A stretch of DNA of 64,000 nt, from NCBI RefSeq assembly GCF_020782235.1, contig NZ_JAJGNO010000002.1, forward strand, positions 310,001-374,000, written 5' to 3'. The notes below the pieces were generated by a model. The model had not been told where the DNA came from, did not search any database, and was given only the letters and a program-made list of their open reading frames with translations. Numbering within the stretch: the first letter of the stretch is position 1; each line of letters starts with the position of its first letter. Of this stretch, positions 34,611-42,960 are shown piece after piece. Both the position numbers and the translations under genes were made by a program. The DNA comes from Sphingobium naphthae. Its GTDB lineage: Bacteria > Pseudomonadota > Alphaproteobacteria > Sphingomonadales > Sphingomonadaceae.

Positions 34611-36086
34611 TCAGTTCGTCCTGATTCGCAGCGACGCGGCCGCCGCGACCAGCAGCGTGACGGCTGCGAACGCCATGGTCCAGATCGGTTCGCCGGGGAA
34701 GAAGGCCTTCATGATGGAGCCCATCACGGTCGCCACCAGCAATTGCGGCAGCACGACGAAGATGTTGAACAATCCCATATAGATGCCGATCTTGGCGGGC
34801 GGCAGGCTGGACGCGAGCATGGCATAGGGCATGGCCAGGATCGACGCCCAGGCGATGCCGATGCCCACTTCGCTCAGCAGCAGCCAGGCGGGATCGCGCA
34901 GCAGCAGGAAGCTGGCGAAGCCCGCCGCTCCGGCGGCAAGGCACAGGGCATGGGTGCGCGCCTGGCCGATGCGCCGCGCCACCCATGGCAGCAGCGACAG
35001 CGCCGCCACCGCCGCCACGCCGTTATAGACCGAAAACAGCACGCCCACCCAGTTGCCGCCCGCCTGATATTCGGCGCTCGCCGGGTCGGCTGACCCGAAC
35101 ATATATTGCGCGACCACGGGCGTCGTGTGGATCCACATGATGAACAGGGCCGACCAGCTGAAGAACTGGATCACCGCTAGCCGGCGCATGATCGGCGGCA
35201 TGGCGCCCACATCGCCGACAATATGGGCGAGCATCGTGTCGCGCCGCCCCGCCCGCGCCAGGGCGATCGCGGCCATGCTGGCAAGGCCATAGCCCGCCAG
35301 CAGCGCGGCGAGCAGATAGACTTCCTTTTCCATCTGCCAGAGGCTCACCAGCGCGGCGACCACCAGCCCGGCGCCGATCCAGCCCCAGCAGGGCGCGATC
35401 GACCGGCGCGCCAGATCCGGCGCCGCGGGCGCATCGACGCCGCCGGCGAAGCCGCGCATCTGGTCGGGCGTATATTCCCTGGTCGTCAGCACGGTCCACA
35501 GCACCGCGCCGAACAGCGCGGCGCCGCCCGCCCAGAAACTGTAGCGAACCGTATCGGGCACCTGCCCCGCCGCCGCGACATTGGAGACGCCCAGATGATC
35601 GAGCGCATAGGGAAACAGCGATCCCACCACCGCGCCCGCGCCGATGAAGGCGGTCTGCACCGCATAGCCCACGACATGCTGGTCCTTGCGCAGCATGTCG
35701 CCGACAAAGGCGCGGAACGGCTCCATCGAAATATTGAGGCTGGCGTCCAGCATCCACAGCAGCAGCGCCGCCATTAGCAGGCCGGCGCTCTGCGGCATCG
35801 CCAGCAGCGCGATCGCCGCCAGGATCGCCCCGGCCAGGAAATAGGGCCGTCGCCGGCCGAGCCGCCCCAGCCAGGTGCGATCCGACAAATGGCCGATCAC
35901 CGGCTGCACCAGCAGCCCCGTCAGGGGCGCGGCGACCCAGAGGGCGGACAGATCATCGATGCTGGAGCCCAGCGACTGGAAGACGCGGCTCATATTCGCA
36001 TTCTGCAGCGCAAAGCCGATCTGGATGCCGAAGAAACCGAAGCTGATATTCCACAGCCCGGCAAAGCCCTGGCGAGGCTTGTCCAT
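34611..36086 (-). CDS. SLC45-type sugar:proton MFS transporter
   Basis: A 491-aa, 12-helix MFS transporter resembling the SLC45/sucrose-maltose group: LWNISFGFFGIQIGFALQNA, GLLVQPVIGHLSDRTW and the family signature GRLGRRRPYFLAGAI, then LDASLNISMEPFRAFVGDML. The motif equivalent in the second half is VARRIGQARTHAL. Such genes usually sit with alpha-glucosidases or TonB receptors; here the neighbours are an MpaB-type oxygenase (divergent) and parDE, so the sugar is unknown. ATG 36086 is chosen by homology to the family N-terminus. Confidence 0.88.
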   Translation of the reverse strand: MDKPRQGFAGLWNISFGFFGIQIGFALQNANMSRVFQSLGSSIDDLSALWVAAPLTGLLVQPVIGHLSDRTWLGRLGRRRPYFLAGAILAAIALLAMPQSAGLLMAALLLWMLDASLNISMEPFRAFVGDMLRKDQHVVGYAVQTAFIGAGAVVGSLFPYALDHLGVSNVAAAGQVPDTVRYSFWAGGAALFGAVLWTVLTTREYTPDQMRGFAGGVDAPAAPDLARRSIAPCWGWIGAGLVVAALVSLWQMEKEVYLLAALLAGYGLASMAAIALARAGRRDTMLAHIVGDVGAMPPIMRRLAVIQFFSWSALFIMWIHTTPVVAQYMFGSADPASAEYQAGGNWVGVLFSVYNGVAAVAALSLLPWVARRIGQARTHALCLAAGAAGFASFLLLRDPAWLLLSEVGIGIAWASILAMPYAMLASSLPPAKIGIYMGLFNIFVVLPQLLVATVMGSIMKAFFPGEPIWTMAFAAVTLLVAAAASLRIRTN

Positions 36087-36280
36087 GCCTATTCCTTCCC
36101 GTCCCGTCGCGGCCGGCCTTCCGCCGCCTGCGCCAAGGCGCAGCGCTGGCATGGCGCGTCCTCGCGGGCAAGGGGATGCATACGAATACGTGATTGTCTC
36201 CGGCCATTGTCGGGGCCCAAGAACGCATGGAATCGCCTCGCCCGGCAGGAGCCAACCGGACGACCAGTCGTTGAACCGGC

Positions 36281-37123
36281 ATGGCGCATCGATCGAGGCT
36301 GGCGGACAGGGTCAAAACACCCATCAGGAGGCAGGTGATCCGCCTGTTCAACGATGTGGATCGCGGCGAGGCGCCGGTGCAGCGCAGCGACCAGGCGCTG
36401 TTTCACCCGGATTCCGTCATCTGGCGCGTCCATGGCGATGTGGGGTCGATGATGGTCGGCGGGGTCGCCAGCCTGCTGATGCAGATGCTGCATCCCGCCG
36501 TGCTGGCCGGGGTCTGGGATCATTCCAATTTCCGCGCGGACATGCATGGCCGGCTTCGGCGCACGGCGCGCTTCATCGCCAAGACGACCTATGCCGACCG
36601 CGCAATCGCGCAGGCGGCGATCGATCATGTCCGGGCGATCCACGGGCGAGTGACGGGGCGCTTGCCCGACGGCACGTCCTATCGCGCCGACGATCCCGCC
36701 TTGCTGGCCTGGGTCCATGTGACCGAAACGACCAGCTTCCTCGCCGCCTGGGTGCGCTATGGCGAACCGCTGATGTCGGCGGCGGACAAGGATCGCTATG
36801 TCGCCGACATGGCGGTCATCGGCGAAGCGATGGGTGCGGACCCCCTGCCGCGGACGCTGGCGCAGGCGCGCGCGATCATCCAGGCCATGCGGCCCGCGCT
36901 CCGGGCCGACGCGCGCACGATCGAGGTCGCGAGGCTGGTCCTGGGCCGGCCCAGCCTGCGCGCCCGGGATCTGCCGCAAAGGCTCGCCATGGAAGCGGCC
37001 ATCGACCTGCTGCCCGACTGGGCGCAGCGGATGCATGGGCTTTCGACCTCGGCGATCGAGCGACCGCTGGTGCGCGCGGGAACCTTCGGCGTCGCGCAAA
37101 CCTTGCGCTGGGCGTTCCGCTGA
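36281..37123 (+). CDS. MpaB-type (DUF2236) oxygenase-like protein
   Basis: A 280-aa protein of the MpaB/latex-clearing-protein superfamily (DUF2236), predicted heme-b-binding oxygenases. Conserved blocks: SVIWRVHGDVGSMMVGGVAS, LLMQMLHPAVLAGVWDHSNF with the two His residues, TTYADRAIAQAAIDHVRAIH, LLAWVHVTETTSFLAAWVRY. There is no signal peptide. It is divergent from the sugar transporter and abuts the convergent DoxX gene with no gap. Substrate unknown. Confidence 0.85.
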   Translation: MAHRSRLADRVKTPIRRQVIRLFNDVDRGEAPVQRSDQALFHPDSVIWRVHGDVGSMMVGGVASLLMQMLHPAVLAGVWDHSNFRADMHGRLRRTARFIAKTTYADRAIAQAAIDHVRAIHGRVTGRLPDGTSYRADDPALLAWVHVTETTSFLAAWVRYGEPLMSAADKDRYVADMAVIGEAMGADPLPRTLAQARAIIQAMRPALRADARTIEVARLVLGRPSLRARDLPQRLAMEAAIDLLPDWAQRMHGLSTSAIERPLVRAGTFGVAQTLRWAFR

Positions 37124-37576
37124 TCAGCGGGCGTGCAAAGCGCCGCGCAGCCAAGCATCGATCGACCAGCCGCCGCCGCCCAGCGCGATCAGGGGCAGCA
37201 GCAATCCGGCCCAGCTCAGATGGGTGGGCCAGGCGTCGGGATAGACGAAGCACTGGATCACCAGCGTCATCCCCAGCAGCGCGAAGGCAGCGCCGCGCGT
37301 CGCGAGCCCCAGGACCAGCAGCATCGGAAAAAGATGCTCCGCATAGGTCGCCAGCGGCGCGGAGATCTGCGGCGACAGCAGCGGCAGGGCATATTCGGTG
37401 CTGAAGAGATCATAGGTCGCGGGCGTGATCGTCAGGATGCCTTCGACCTTGGTCCGGCCCGACAGAAAAAAGATCGCCGCGATGGACAGCCGGTCGACCA
37501 GCAGCAGCAGGTCGAAGGGCAGGATCGTGCGGGCCGCGGCGGCTGCGCGGTCGTGAATGGCGAGCAGGAAATGCAT
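37124..37576 (-). CDS. DoxX-family membrane protein of the bufferin locus
   Basis: A 150-aa four-helix DoxX protein: [20 protein letters not shown], then [20 protein letters not shown] with the conserved His, and [20 protein letters not shown]. DoxX genes regularly accompany DUF2282/DUF692/DUF2063 clusters (for example gigPABT in Cupriavidus, where gigT is DoxX). It lies 72 bases after bufA1 on the same strand, behind a stem-loop, so it probably shares the SigF-type promoter. Confidence 0.87.
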   Translation of the reverse strand: MHFLLAIHDRAAAAARTILPFDLLLLVDRLSIAAIFFLSGRTKVEGILTITPATYDLFSTEYALPLLSPQISAPLATYAEHLFPMLLVLGLATRGAAFALLGMTLVIQCFVYPDAWPTHLSWAGLLLPLIALGGGGWSIDAWLRGALHAR

Positions 37577-37600
37577 CGGCTGGTCCTTTTGTCCATGGCT

Positions 37601-37636
37601 CGGCGCCCGGAGCGGCCAGGGACCGTCCGGGCGCCG
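37601..37636 (-). promoter_or_regulatory. Perfect stem-loop between bufA1 and doxX
   Basis: Arms CGGCGCCCGGA (37601-37611) and TCCGGGCGCCG (37626-37636) pair over 11 bases, 12 bases after the bufA1 stop. No T tract follows. It probably stabilises the precursor mRNA or attenuates read-through into doxX. A second perfect stem-loop occupies the same position after bufA2. Confidence 0.6.
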
Positions 37637-37648
37637 GACATCGGGCGG

Positions 37649-37921
37649 TCACGCCTTGGGCGTCAGCGATCCCGGCCCCTTGGGCGTCTTGATCTTCGTG
37701 CAGGTGCCCGCCTTCACCAGCGTCCAGGCATTGCCCTGATAGTCGGTGCGGGACGTGCCGGCGCAGCTGGTGCCGGCGCCGGCCTTGCAGTCATTCTTGC
37801 CGGCGAGCGAGACGCCATAGCATTTTTCCATTTTGGGAGTTTCGGCCGCCTGTGCGGCGGTCGCGCCGCCTGCGATGGCGAGCGCGAGGGTAGCGGCGAT
37901 GGCGGCGGGGGTGGTGGTCAT
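37649..37921 (-). CDS. bufA1: BufA1-like (DUF2282) bufferin precursor
   Basis: A 90-aa precursor with a Sec signal peptide ([20 protein letters not shown]) and a four-Cys core: [36 protein letters not shown] and LVKAGTCTK. This is the DUF2282 pattern, the family of bufferins (GigP in gold/copper-stress operons), exported peptides whose cysteines are modified by a DUF692/MNIO enzyme and which bind copper. Its modifying enzymes (bufB, bufC) lie on the other strand beyond sigF-nrsF. A SigF-type promoter lies about 100 bases upstream. Confidence 0.9.
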   Translation of the reverse strand: MTTTPAAIAATLALAIAGGATAAQAAETPKMEKCYGVSLAGKNDCKAGAGTSCAGTSRTDYQGNAWTLVKAGTCTKIKTPKGPGSLTPKA

Positions 37922-38022
37922 ATCCTGTCTCCTTGATCGGTGCGCCGGGGCGCGACGGGCCGGTGGGGTCAGCCCGCCGCGCTGTGACCGTGGGGGGAGG
38001 CGCTTGCGGTCACGCCAGGCCA

Positions 38023-38048
38023 TTCGGCGCCCCACTACGCCCGGTTAC
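38023..38048 (-). promoter_or_regulatory. SigF-type promoter for bufA1-doxX
   Basis: On the minus strand GTAACC (38048-38043), 16 bases, then CGAA (38026-38023). This matches the -35 GTAACC / -10 CGAA consensus described for Caulobacter SigF, and is identical in spacing to the sites at 38083 and 39324. The leader to bufA1 is about 95 bases. Confidence 0.75.
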
Positions 38049-38082
38049 AGAAAAGAATTTTTCGTGTCCGCGCCGCTGCGTT

Positions 38083-38108
38083 GTAACCATGGCCCGGCCG
38101 CCGCCGAA
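38083..38108 (+). promoter_or_regulatory. SigF-type promoter for sigF-nrsF (autoregulation)
   Basis: GTAACC (38083-38088), 16 bases, CGAA (38105-38108), ending 18 bases before the sigF ATG. It is back to back with the minus-strand promoter; the two -35 elements are 34 bases apart. It implies that the sigma factor drives its own synthesis. Confidence 0.75.
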
Positions 38109-38126
38109 AGGCGGACGGGAGCGCGC

Positions 38127-38663
38127 ATGAAGACAGACGAGCAGCAATTGCGGGAATGGATGGTCGGCGGCCTGAAGGGCGACGCCGCCGCGCATGCATG
38201 CCTGCTGCGCGCGCTGGTGCCCTTGCTGCGCGCATATTATCGCCGACGCTGCGGCCCGCAGGCGGAATATATCGAGGATCTGGTGCAGGAAGTGCTGATT
38301 GCCGTCCATAGCCGCAGGGCGACCTATGACCCCGTCCGTCCCTTTGGCGGCTGGTTGTTGGCCATCGCCCGCTACAAGATGATTGACCATTATCGCCGGC
38401 AGGGCCGGACCGTGCCGATGGACGACATGGACATGATCGCGGACGAGGCGGATTTCGAGGCGGCGAGCATCGCCCGGATCGACACCGATCGCCTGCTCGA
38501 CATGCTGCCGCCCAAGCAGGCGGGCGCCATCCGCGCGACTCATATCGACGGGCTGAGCGTTGCCGAGGCCGCGGACCGCGTCGGCCTCGGCCAGTCCGAC
38601 ATCAAGGTGTCGGTGCATCGCGGCATCAAGGCGCTGGCCGCCCGCATGCGGGGGACCAGATGA
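38127..38663 (+). CDS. sigF: ECF sigma factor SigF-like
   Basis: A 178-aa extracytoplasmic-function sigma factor. Sigma-2 region (about 20-95): YIEDLVQEVLIAVHSRRATY, then PFGGWLLAIARYKMIDHYRR. Sigma-4 region (about 118-172): LLDMLPPKQAGAIRATHIDG, then LSVAEAADRVGLGQSDIKVS and VHRGIKALA. It pairs with a DUF1109 anti-sigma protein (ATGA overlap), as in the Caulobacter SigF-NrsF system, which responds to copper, chromate and cadmium and controls DUF2282/DUF692/DUF2063 genes. The start at 38127 gives a normal N-terminus; an in-frame open stretch upstream contains the promoter. Confidence 0.92.
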   Translation: MKTDEQQLREWMVGGLKGDAAAHACLLRALVPLLRAYYRRRCGPQAEYIEDLVQEVLIAVHSRRATYDPVRPFGGWLLAIARYKMIDHYRRQGRTVPMDDMDMIADEADFEAASIARIDTDRLLDMLPPKQAGAIRATHIDGLSVAEAADRVGLGQSDIKVSVHRGIKALAARMRGTR

Positions 38664-39304
38664 TGCGCACCGATCGGCTGATCGAGCAACTGGCGCGCGA
38701 CGTTCCCCCCGTTCCGCGCCGCGCCGTGGGATGGCGGCTGGCGCTCGGCATCGTCGGGGGCGGCATGGTGACGATCGGGGCGATCGCGCTGCTGCTGGGC
38801 TTCCGGCCCGATCTCGACCTGGCGATGCAAGGGCCCAATTTCTGGATAAAATGGGCCTACACCATTTCGCTTGGCCTCTTGTCCATTCATGCGACCGCGC
38901 GGCTGGCGCGGCCGGATCAGGGGCGGCTGTCCGCGCCGTGGCTGATGCTGCTGCCGCTGGCGGCGCTGGCGGGGGTGGGCGCTGTCGAACTGATGCGCGC
39001 GCCGCCGGCGGACTGGCTGGCGATGTGGCTGGGCCATAGCTGGCGCGTCTGTTCGGCGATGGTGTTCCTTCTGTCGGCGCCGATCTTCATCGGCCTGCTC
39101 TGGTCCTTCCGCCGCCTGGCGCCCACGCGGTTGCGCGCGGCGGGCGGCACGGCGGGGCTGGCGGCGGGCGCATGGGGCGCGACTCTCTATTGCCTTCATT
39201 GTCCCGAAGTATCGGCCATCTTCGTCCTGACCTGGTATTCGCTGGGGATCGCGCTGGCTGCTGGAATGGGCGCGCTGCTCGGCCCGCGGCTGCTGCGCTG
39301 GTGA
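38660..39304 (+). CDS. nrsF: NrsF-like (DUF1109) membrane anti-sigma factor
   Basis: A 214-aa protein with six predicted helices and a short cytoplasmic N-terminus (MMRTDRLIEQLARDVPPVPR), the DUF1109/NrsF layout. Two conserved cysteines occur in the loop TLYCLHCPEVSAIF near the C-terminal helix pair, as needed for metal sensing in NrsF, and another is in SWRVCSAMVFLLSAPIFIGL. It overlaps sigF by ATGA. It probably holds SigF at the membrane until copper or another metal modifies the cysteines. Confidence 0.9.
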   Translation: MMRTDRLIEQLARDVPPVPRRAVGWRLALGIVGGGMVTIGAIALLLGFRPDLDLAMQGPNFWIKWAYTISLGLLSIHATARLARPDQGRLSAPWLMLLPLAALAGVGAVELMRAPPADWLAMWLGHSWRVCSAMVFLLSAPIFIGLLWSFRRLAPTRLRAAGGTAGLAAGAWGATLYCLHCPEVSAIFVLTWYSLGIALAAGMGALLGPRLLRW

Positions 39305-39323
39305 GAAAAATCGGTCGCCGGGC

Positions 39324-39349
39324 GTAACCGGCGCCTGCCCGCCGTCGAA
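39324..39349 (+). promoter_or_regulatory. SigF-type promoter for bufA2-bufB-bufC
   Basis: GTAACC (39324-39329), 16 bases, CGAA (39346-39349), 42 bases before the bufA2 ATG. Same sequence and spacing as the two promoters near 38023-38108, so a single sigma factor can drive all three transcripts. Confidence 0.75.
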
Positions 39350-39390
39350 TGATCCATGCCATCCAACAGGCATGTATCAGGAGAATGAGC

Positions 39391-39657
39391 ATGAACAGCA
39401 TCTCTACCGGCGCAGGCTATGCCGCTTCCGCCGCCCTCATCGCCATCGCCGCCAGCGCCGCGACGGCCCCGGCGATCGCCGCCGACGGCGCCAAGCAGAT
39501 CCACTGCTACGGCATCAACAGCTGCAAGGGCACATCGGACTGCAAGACCGCGAAGAATGAGTGCAAGGGCCAGAATGAATGCAAGGGCCAGGGTTTCAAG
39601 ACGATGACCAGCGAGGCCTGCGCCGCTGCCGGCGGCAGCCTGACCGAAGCCAAATGA
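39391..39657 (+). CDS. bufA2: BufA2-like bufferin precursor
   Basis: An 88-aa precursor with a Sec signal (AALIAIAASAATAPAIAADG) and a short core with six cysteines at regular intervals: HCYGINSCKGTSDC, KNECKGQNECKGQGF and SEACAAAGG. The CKG repeats match the BufA2 subgroup of bufferins. The ATG at 39391 is preferred because AGGAG lies 7 bases upstream; ATG 39385 abuts that site. It is the first gene of the bufA2-bufB-bufC operon, with a stem-loop between it and bufB. Confidence 0.87.
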   Translation: MNSISTGAGYAASAALIAIAASAATAPAIAADGAKQIHCYGINSCKGTSDCKTAKNECKGQNECKGQGFKTMTSEACAAAGGSLTEAK

Positions 39658-39662
39658 GCGTC

Positions 39663-39687
39663 CGGGGCCCGGCCGGACCGGGCCCCG
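39663..39687 (+). promoter_or_regulatory. Perfect stem-loop between bufA2 and bufB
   Basis: Arms CGGGGCCCGG (39663-39672) and CCGGGCCCCG (39678-39687) around a 5-base loop, 5 bases after the bufA2 stop. No T tract follows. Placed between a RiPP precursor and its enzymes, it probably lowers expression of bufBC relative to bufA2 or protects the precursor mRNA. Confidence 0.65.
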
Positions 39688-39707
39688 CCATCGCATCGGA
39701 GCCGCCG

Positions 39708-40538
39708 ATGACCCAGCCCCAAGCAAATCGCTACGGCCTTGGCCTGCGCAAGCCGCATTACCAGCATTTCCTGGACGAGCAGGTGCCGGTCGATTTCGTC
39801 GAAGTGATTTCCGAGAATTTCATGGTCGATGGCGGCCGGCCGCGCGACATCCTGCGCCGCGTGCGCGAATGCTATCCGGTCGCCCTGCATGGCGTATCCC
39901 TGTCGGTGGGATCGGCCGACGGCCTCGATCCCGCCTATCTCGCGCGGCTGAAGCGGCTGGTCGACGACGTCGATCCGCTGTTCGTATCGGACCATCTGTG
40001 CTGGACCCGGATCGAAGGCTTCCAGTCGCACGACCTGCTGCCCCTGCCCTATACGCGCGAGGCGCTCGATTGCGTGTGCGCCAATGTCGCGGCGGCGCAG
40101 GACCATCTGGGGCGCACGATGCTGATCGAAAATCCGTCCAGCTATATGTCCTTCGCCGCGTCGGAAATGACCGAATGGGCGTTTCTGGATGCGCTGTGCG
40201 CTCGCACGGGCTGCGAGCTGCTGCTCGACATCAACAATATCTTCGTGAGCGCCGCCAATCATGGCTTCGACCCGATCGCCTATCTCGACGGCATCCCTGC
40301 CGCGCGAGTGCGCCAGATCCATCTGGCGGGGCATAGCAAGGGCGACCAGCTGCTGATCGACACGCATGACCAGCCGGTGCCGCAGGGAGTCTGGGCGCTT
40401 TATGCCCATGCCCGCGCGCGGCTGGGGCCGGTGGCGACGATGATCGAGCGGGACGATGACATCCCGCCGCTGGCCGATCTGCTGGCCGAACTCGACATCG
40501 CCCGCGCCTGCGGTGCCAGGGAAAGCATAGCCGCATGA
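39708..40538 (+). CDS. bufB: BufB: DUF692/MNIO multinuclear iron enzyme
   Basis: A 276-aa TIM-barrel protein of the MNIO (DUF692) family, which uses two or three iron ions to convert peptide cysteines to heterocycles (thiooxazole-type in bufferins). Family blocks: YGLGLRKPHYQHFLDE, VDFVEVISENFMVDGG, VALHGVSLSVGSADGL (first His), LFVSDHLCWTRIEGFQSHDL, MLIENPSSYM (metal Glu/Asn), LLLDINNIFVSAANHGFD, VRQIHLAGHSKGDQLLIDTH and MIERDDDIPP. It overlaps bufC by ATGA. It probably serves both precursors, as only one copy is seen. Confidence 0.93.
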   Translation: MTQPQANRYGLGLRKPHYQHFLDEQVPVDFVEVISENFMVDGGRPRDILRRVRECYPVALHGVSLSVGSADGLDPAYLARLKRLVDDVDPLFVSDHLCWTRIEGFQSHDLLPLPYTREALDCVCANVAAAQDHLGRTMLIENPSSYMSFAASEMTEWAFLDALCARTGCELLLDINNIFVSAANHGFDPIAYLDGIPAARVRQIHLAGHSKGDQLLIDTHDQPVPQGVWALYAHARARLGPVATMIERDDDIPPLADLLAELDIARACGARESIAA

Positions 40539-41308
40539 GCCTGCTGGCGTTGCAGCGCGACCTGCGCGACTGGTTGCGGCATGACGCGGGGCAAGCCGCG
40601 GCGCGCCTGGGCGGTGAAACGATGCCCGGGCTCATCGTCTATCAGAATAATTATCGCGCGCAGCTGATGGAGTGCCTTGCCTCCGCTTGCCCGCAGCTGC
40701 GCCTGTGGATCGGCGACGAGGCCTTCTTCGCCGCGGCCGCCACGCATATCGACGCCGCGCCGCCGAGCGACTGGACACTGGACGCCTACCCCGCCGGTTT
40801 CCCCGCCACATTGGCGCACATCCACGCCGACAGCCCTGAAATCGCCGACCTCGCCTGGCTGGAGATCGCGCTGGCCGACGCCTTTGTCGCGGCCGACCAC
40901 GCGCCGCTTCCCCCGGCCGCGCTGGCGGACCTGACCTGGGACGATACCGTCTTCCTGCTGTCGCCGGCGCTGCGCCTGCGCGACCTTGGCAGCAACGCGC
41001 CCGCCATCTGGTCGGCGCTGTCGGCCGGCGAGGAACCGCCGCCGGCGGCATCGCTGCGCCAGGGGGAGGCGCTCCTGGTCTGGCGCAGCGACTTCACCGC
41101 CTGTTTCCGCACGATCGACGCGCTGGAGGCGTCCACCCTGGCCGCCATCGCGGCGGGGCAGCCCTTCGGCGCGGTCTGCGCGGGTCTGGTCGCGGCGGCA
41201 GGCGAAGAACGAGGCGTGGCCCTCGCCGGCGACATGCTCGGCCGCTGGCTCAGGGACGGCGTGATCGCGGGCGTGCGGCAGGCGGTCGGACCAGGCGCTG
41301 CGGCATGA
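40535..41308 (+). CDS. bufC: BufC: DUF2063 partner protein
   Basis: A 257-aa DUF2063 protein, the usual partner of DUF692 enzymes and thought to recognise the precursor. The N-terminal domain (about 1-95) has LQRDLRDWLRHDA, PGLIVYQNNYRAQLMECLAS, CPQLRLWIGDEAFFAAAATH and SDWTLDAYPAGFPATLAHIH. The C-terminal domain (about 100-250) is RRE-like with LAWLEIALADAF and LLVWRSDFTACFRTI. It is translationally coupled to bufB. Confidence 0.9.
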   Translation: MSLLALQRDLRDWLRHDAGQAAARLGGETMPGLIVYQNNYRAQLMECLASACPQLRLWIGDEAFFAAAATHIDAAPPSDWTLDAYPAGFPATLAHIHADSPEIADLAWLEIALADAFVAADHAPLPPAALADLTWDDTVFLLSPALRLRDLGSNAPAIWSALSAGEEPPPAASLRQGEALLVWRSDFTACFRTIDALEASTLAAIAAGQPFGAVCAGLVAAAGEERGVALAGDMLGRWLRDGVIAGVRQAVGPGAAA

Positions 41309-41326
41309 CGGCGGGAGCCGCCAGGC

Positions 41327-42910
41327 TCACGCGCGCGCGCTTCCCTCCGCCATCGCCGCCTTGCGCGCCTCGGCCGCGGGCAGGAGCCGCCACGCCAGCA
41401 GCGCCACCAGCGCCGCGACGGGCACCGTCACGAGCAGGGACAGGATGCCGGTAGCGAGGCTTCCCGACAGCGACGAGATCCGGCCGGCCATATAAGGCCC
41501 AATCGCCAGGCCCAGCAGCGTCGTGCCGACGAAGAAGATGGCGGTGGCGCTGCCGCGCATGCGGGGCAGCACCAGATCCTGGGTCGTGGCCGCAGCCGCG
41601 CCGAGTGCGCTGCTGCCGCTGGCGATGATGAGCACGTTGAAGAGGAAGAACAGGCCAGCCGACGACGCGGTGAAGGCCGCGACGATGAAAAAGGCGGGCG
41701 CGATTGCGCCGAACAGGATGACGGCGATCCGCCCTGATACATGCCGGCGGCGTAGCGCGTCCGCGATCCGGCCGCCCATGGTCACCCCGATGAAGCCGGC
41801 TATCGCCGCAGGCAGGCCGACCCACAGGCCGACCTCATCGGCGGACAGGCCGAAGCTGCGCCGCGCATAGCTGGGCGCGAAGGCGGCCATCGAATAACCG
41901 ACAAGGGCGTTGAGCCCATAAGCGACCACCACCGCAACGAAGGCGCGACTGCCGAAGGTCAAGGCGAAGGTCGCGCTGTCGCGGCTCCGCAGCGCGTCGG
42001 CCCAGGAAAAGACGGCATAGACGCCGATCCCCACCGCGGCCCATTGCGCCAGCGGCTCGCCCGCCAGCAGCACCAGCATCGCGACGACGCAAGCCACCAG
42101 CAGCAGGACCAGCACATTGCGGACCAGCGCATGCGTGCCGCGCCGCGCAGCGCCGATCAGCGACAGCGGCGGGATGACGGTCAGCAATTCCGTGACGAAG
42201 CCGGCGGTGGACGGCGGCGGACCGGCCGTGCCGCCGCCTTCCGACTGGCCCCGGATGGGTTCGCGCAGCGTCGCGACCAGGATGGCGAGGATCAGCCCCG
42301 GCACGCCCACGGCCAGGAAGGCGGCCTGCCACCCGGCAAGGCCCATCGGGCCGCTATGATCGGGATAGGCCCGATCCCATCGCTCGACGATCAGCCCGCC
42401 GATGAACAGCGACAGGCCGCCGCCGATATAGATGCCCGACGAATAGATGGCGAGCGCCGTCGCTCGCAGCCGCGGCGGGAACCAGTCGGAAATCAGCGAA
42501 TAGGCCGCCGGGCTGGCGGTCGCCTCGCCGATCCCGACGCCGATGCGCGCGCCCGACAGGGTGAGGCCCGACCGCGCGAAGCCGGACAGAGCGGTCATCG
42601 CCGACCAGAGCGCCAGCCCGATGCTCATCAATCGCACGCGATGCCAGCTGTCGGCCAGCCGCCCGAGCGGGATGCCGAACAGTGCGTAGAAGACGCCGAA
42701 CGCCGTGCCGAACAGGAAGCCGATGTCGGCATCGGTCAGATTGAGGTCGCGCTTGATGTCCTCGGCCAGGATGGCGAGGATCTGGCGGTCGATGAAGTTG
42801 AGGACATAGACCAGGAAGAGGATCGCCAGCACATACCAGGCATAGGGGCTGACGCCCTCCTGCCCGATGGGTTGCGGGGCCGCCGCATCTTTGGCGCGCA
42901 TGCCTGTCAT
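41327..42910 (-). CDS. Spinster-type MFS transporter
   Basis: A 527-aa MFS protein with about 12-14 helices: YVLAILFLVYVLNFIDRQIL, LADSWHRVRLMSIGLALWSA and GARIGVGIGEATASPAAYSL (the Spinster motif), ISDWFPPRLRATALAIYSSG. A long central loop (about 215-250) carries a Gly/Pro stretch. These transporters often lie in sphingomonad clusters for lipid-like or steroid-like substrates. ATG 42910 follows GGGAGATCCT. First of the catabolic island, after the convergent bufC stop. Confidence 0.87.
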   Translation of the reverse strand: MTGMRAKDAAAPQPIGQEGVSPYAWYVLAILFLVYVLNFIDRQILAILAEDIKRDLNLTDADIGFLFGTAFGVFYALFGIPLGRLADSWHRVRLMSIGLALWSAMTALSGFARSGLTLSGARIGVGIGEATASPAAYSLISDWFPPRLRATALAIYSSGIYIGGGLSLFIGGLIVERWDRAYPDHSGPMGLAGWQAAFLAVGVPGLILAILVATLREPIRGQSEGGGTAGPPPSTAGFVTELLTVIPPLSLIGAARRGTHALVRNVLVLLLVACVVAMLVLLAGEPLAQWAAVGIGVYAVFSWADALRSRDSATFALTFGSRAFVAVVVAYGLNALVGYSMAAFAPSYARRSFGLSADEVGLWVGLPAAIAGFIGVTMGGRIADALRRRHVSGRIAVILFGAIAPAFFIVAAFTASSAGLFFLFNVLIIASGSSALGAAAATTQDLVLPRMRGSATAIFFVGTTLLGLAIGPYMAGRISSLSGSLATGILSLLVTVPVAALVALLAWRLLPAAEARKAAMAEGSARA

Positions 42911-42960
42911 AGGATCTCCCTTGGCGTGATGATGGCGGGGCCATGCCACATGCTGCGGCG

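Noticed and set aside
34430..34624. Cys-rich 64-residue frame (CCKCESPYCDCKNC)
   Set aside because: It resembles a metal-binding peptide, but it starts within the terminator T-run region, has its SD-like sequence inside the stem-loop flank and runs into the MFS end; more likely chance.
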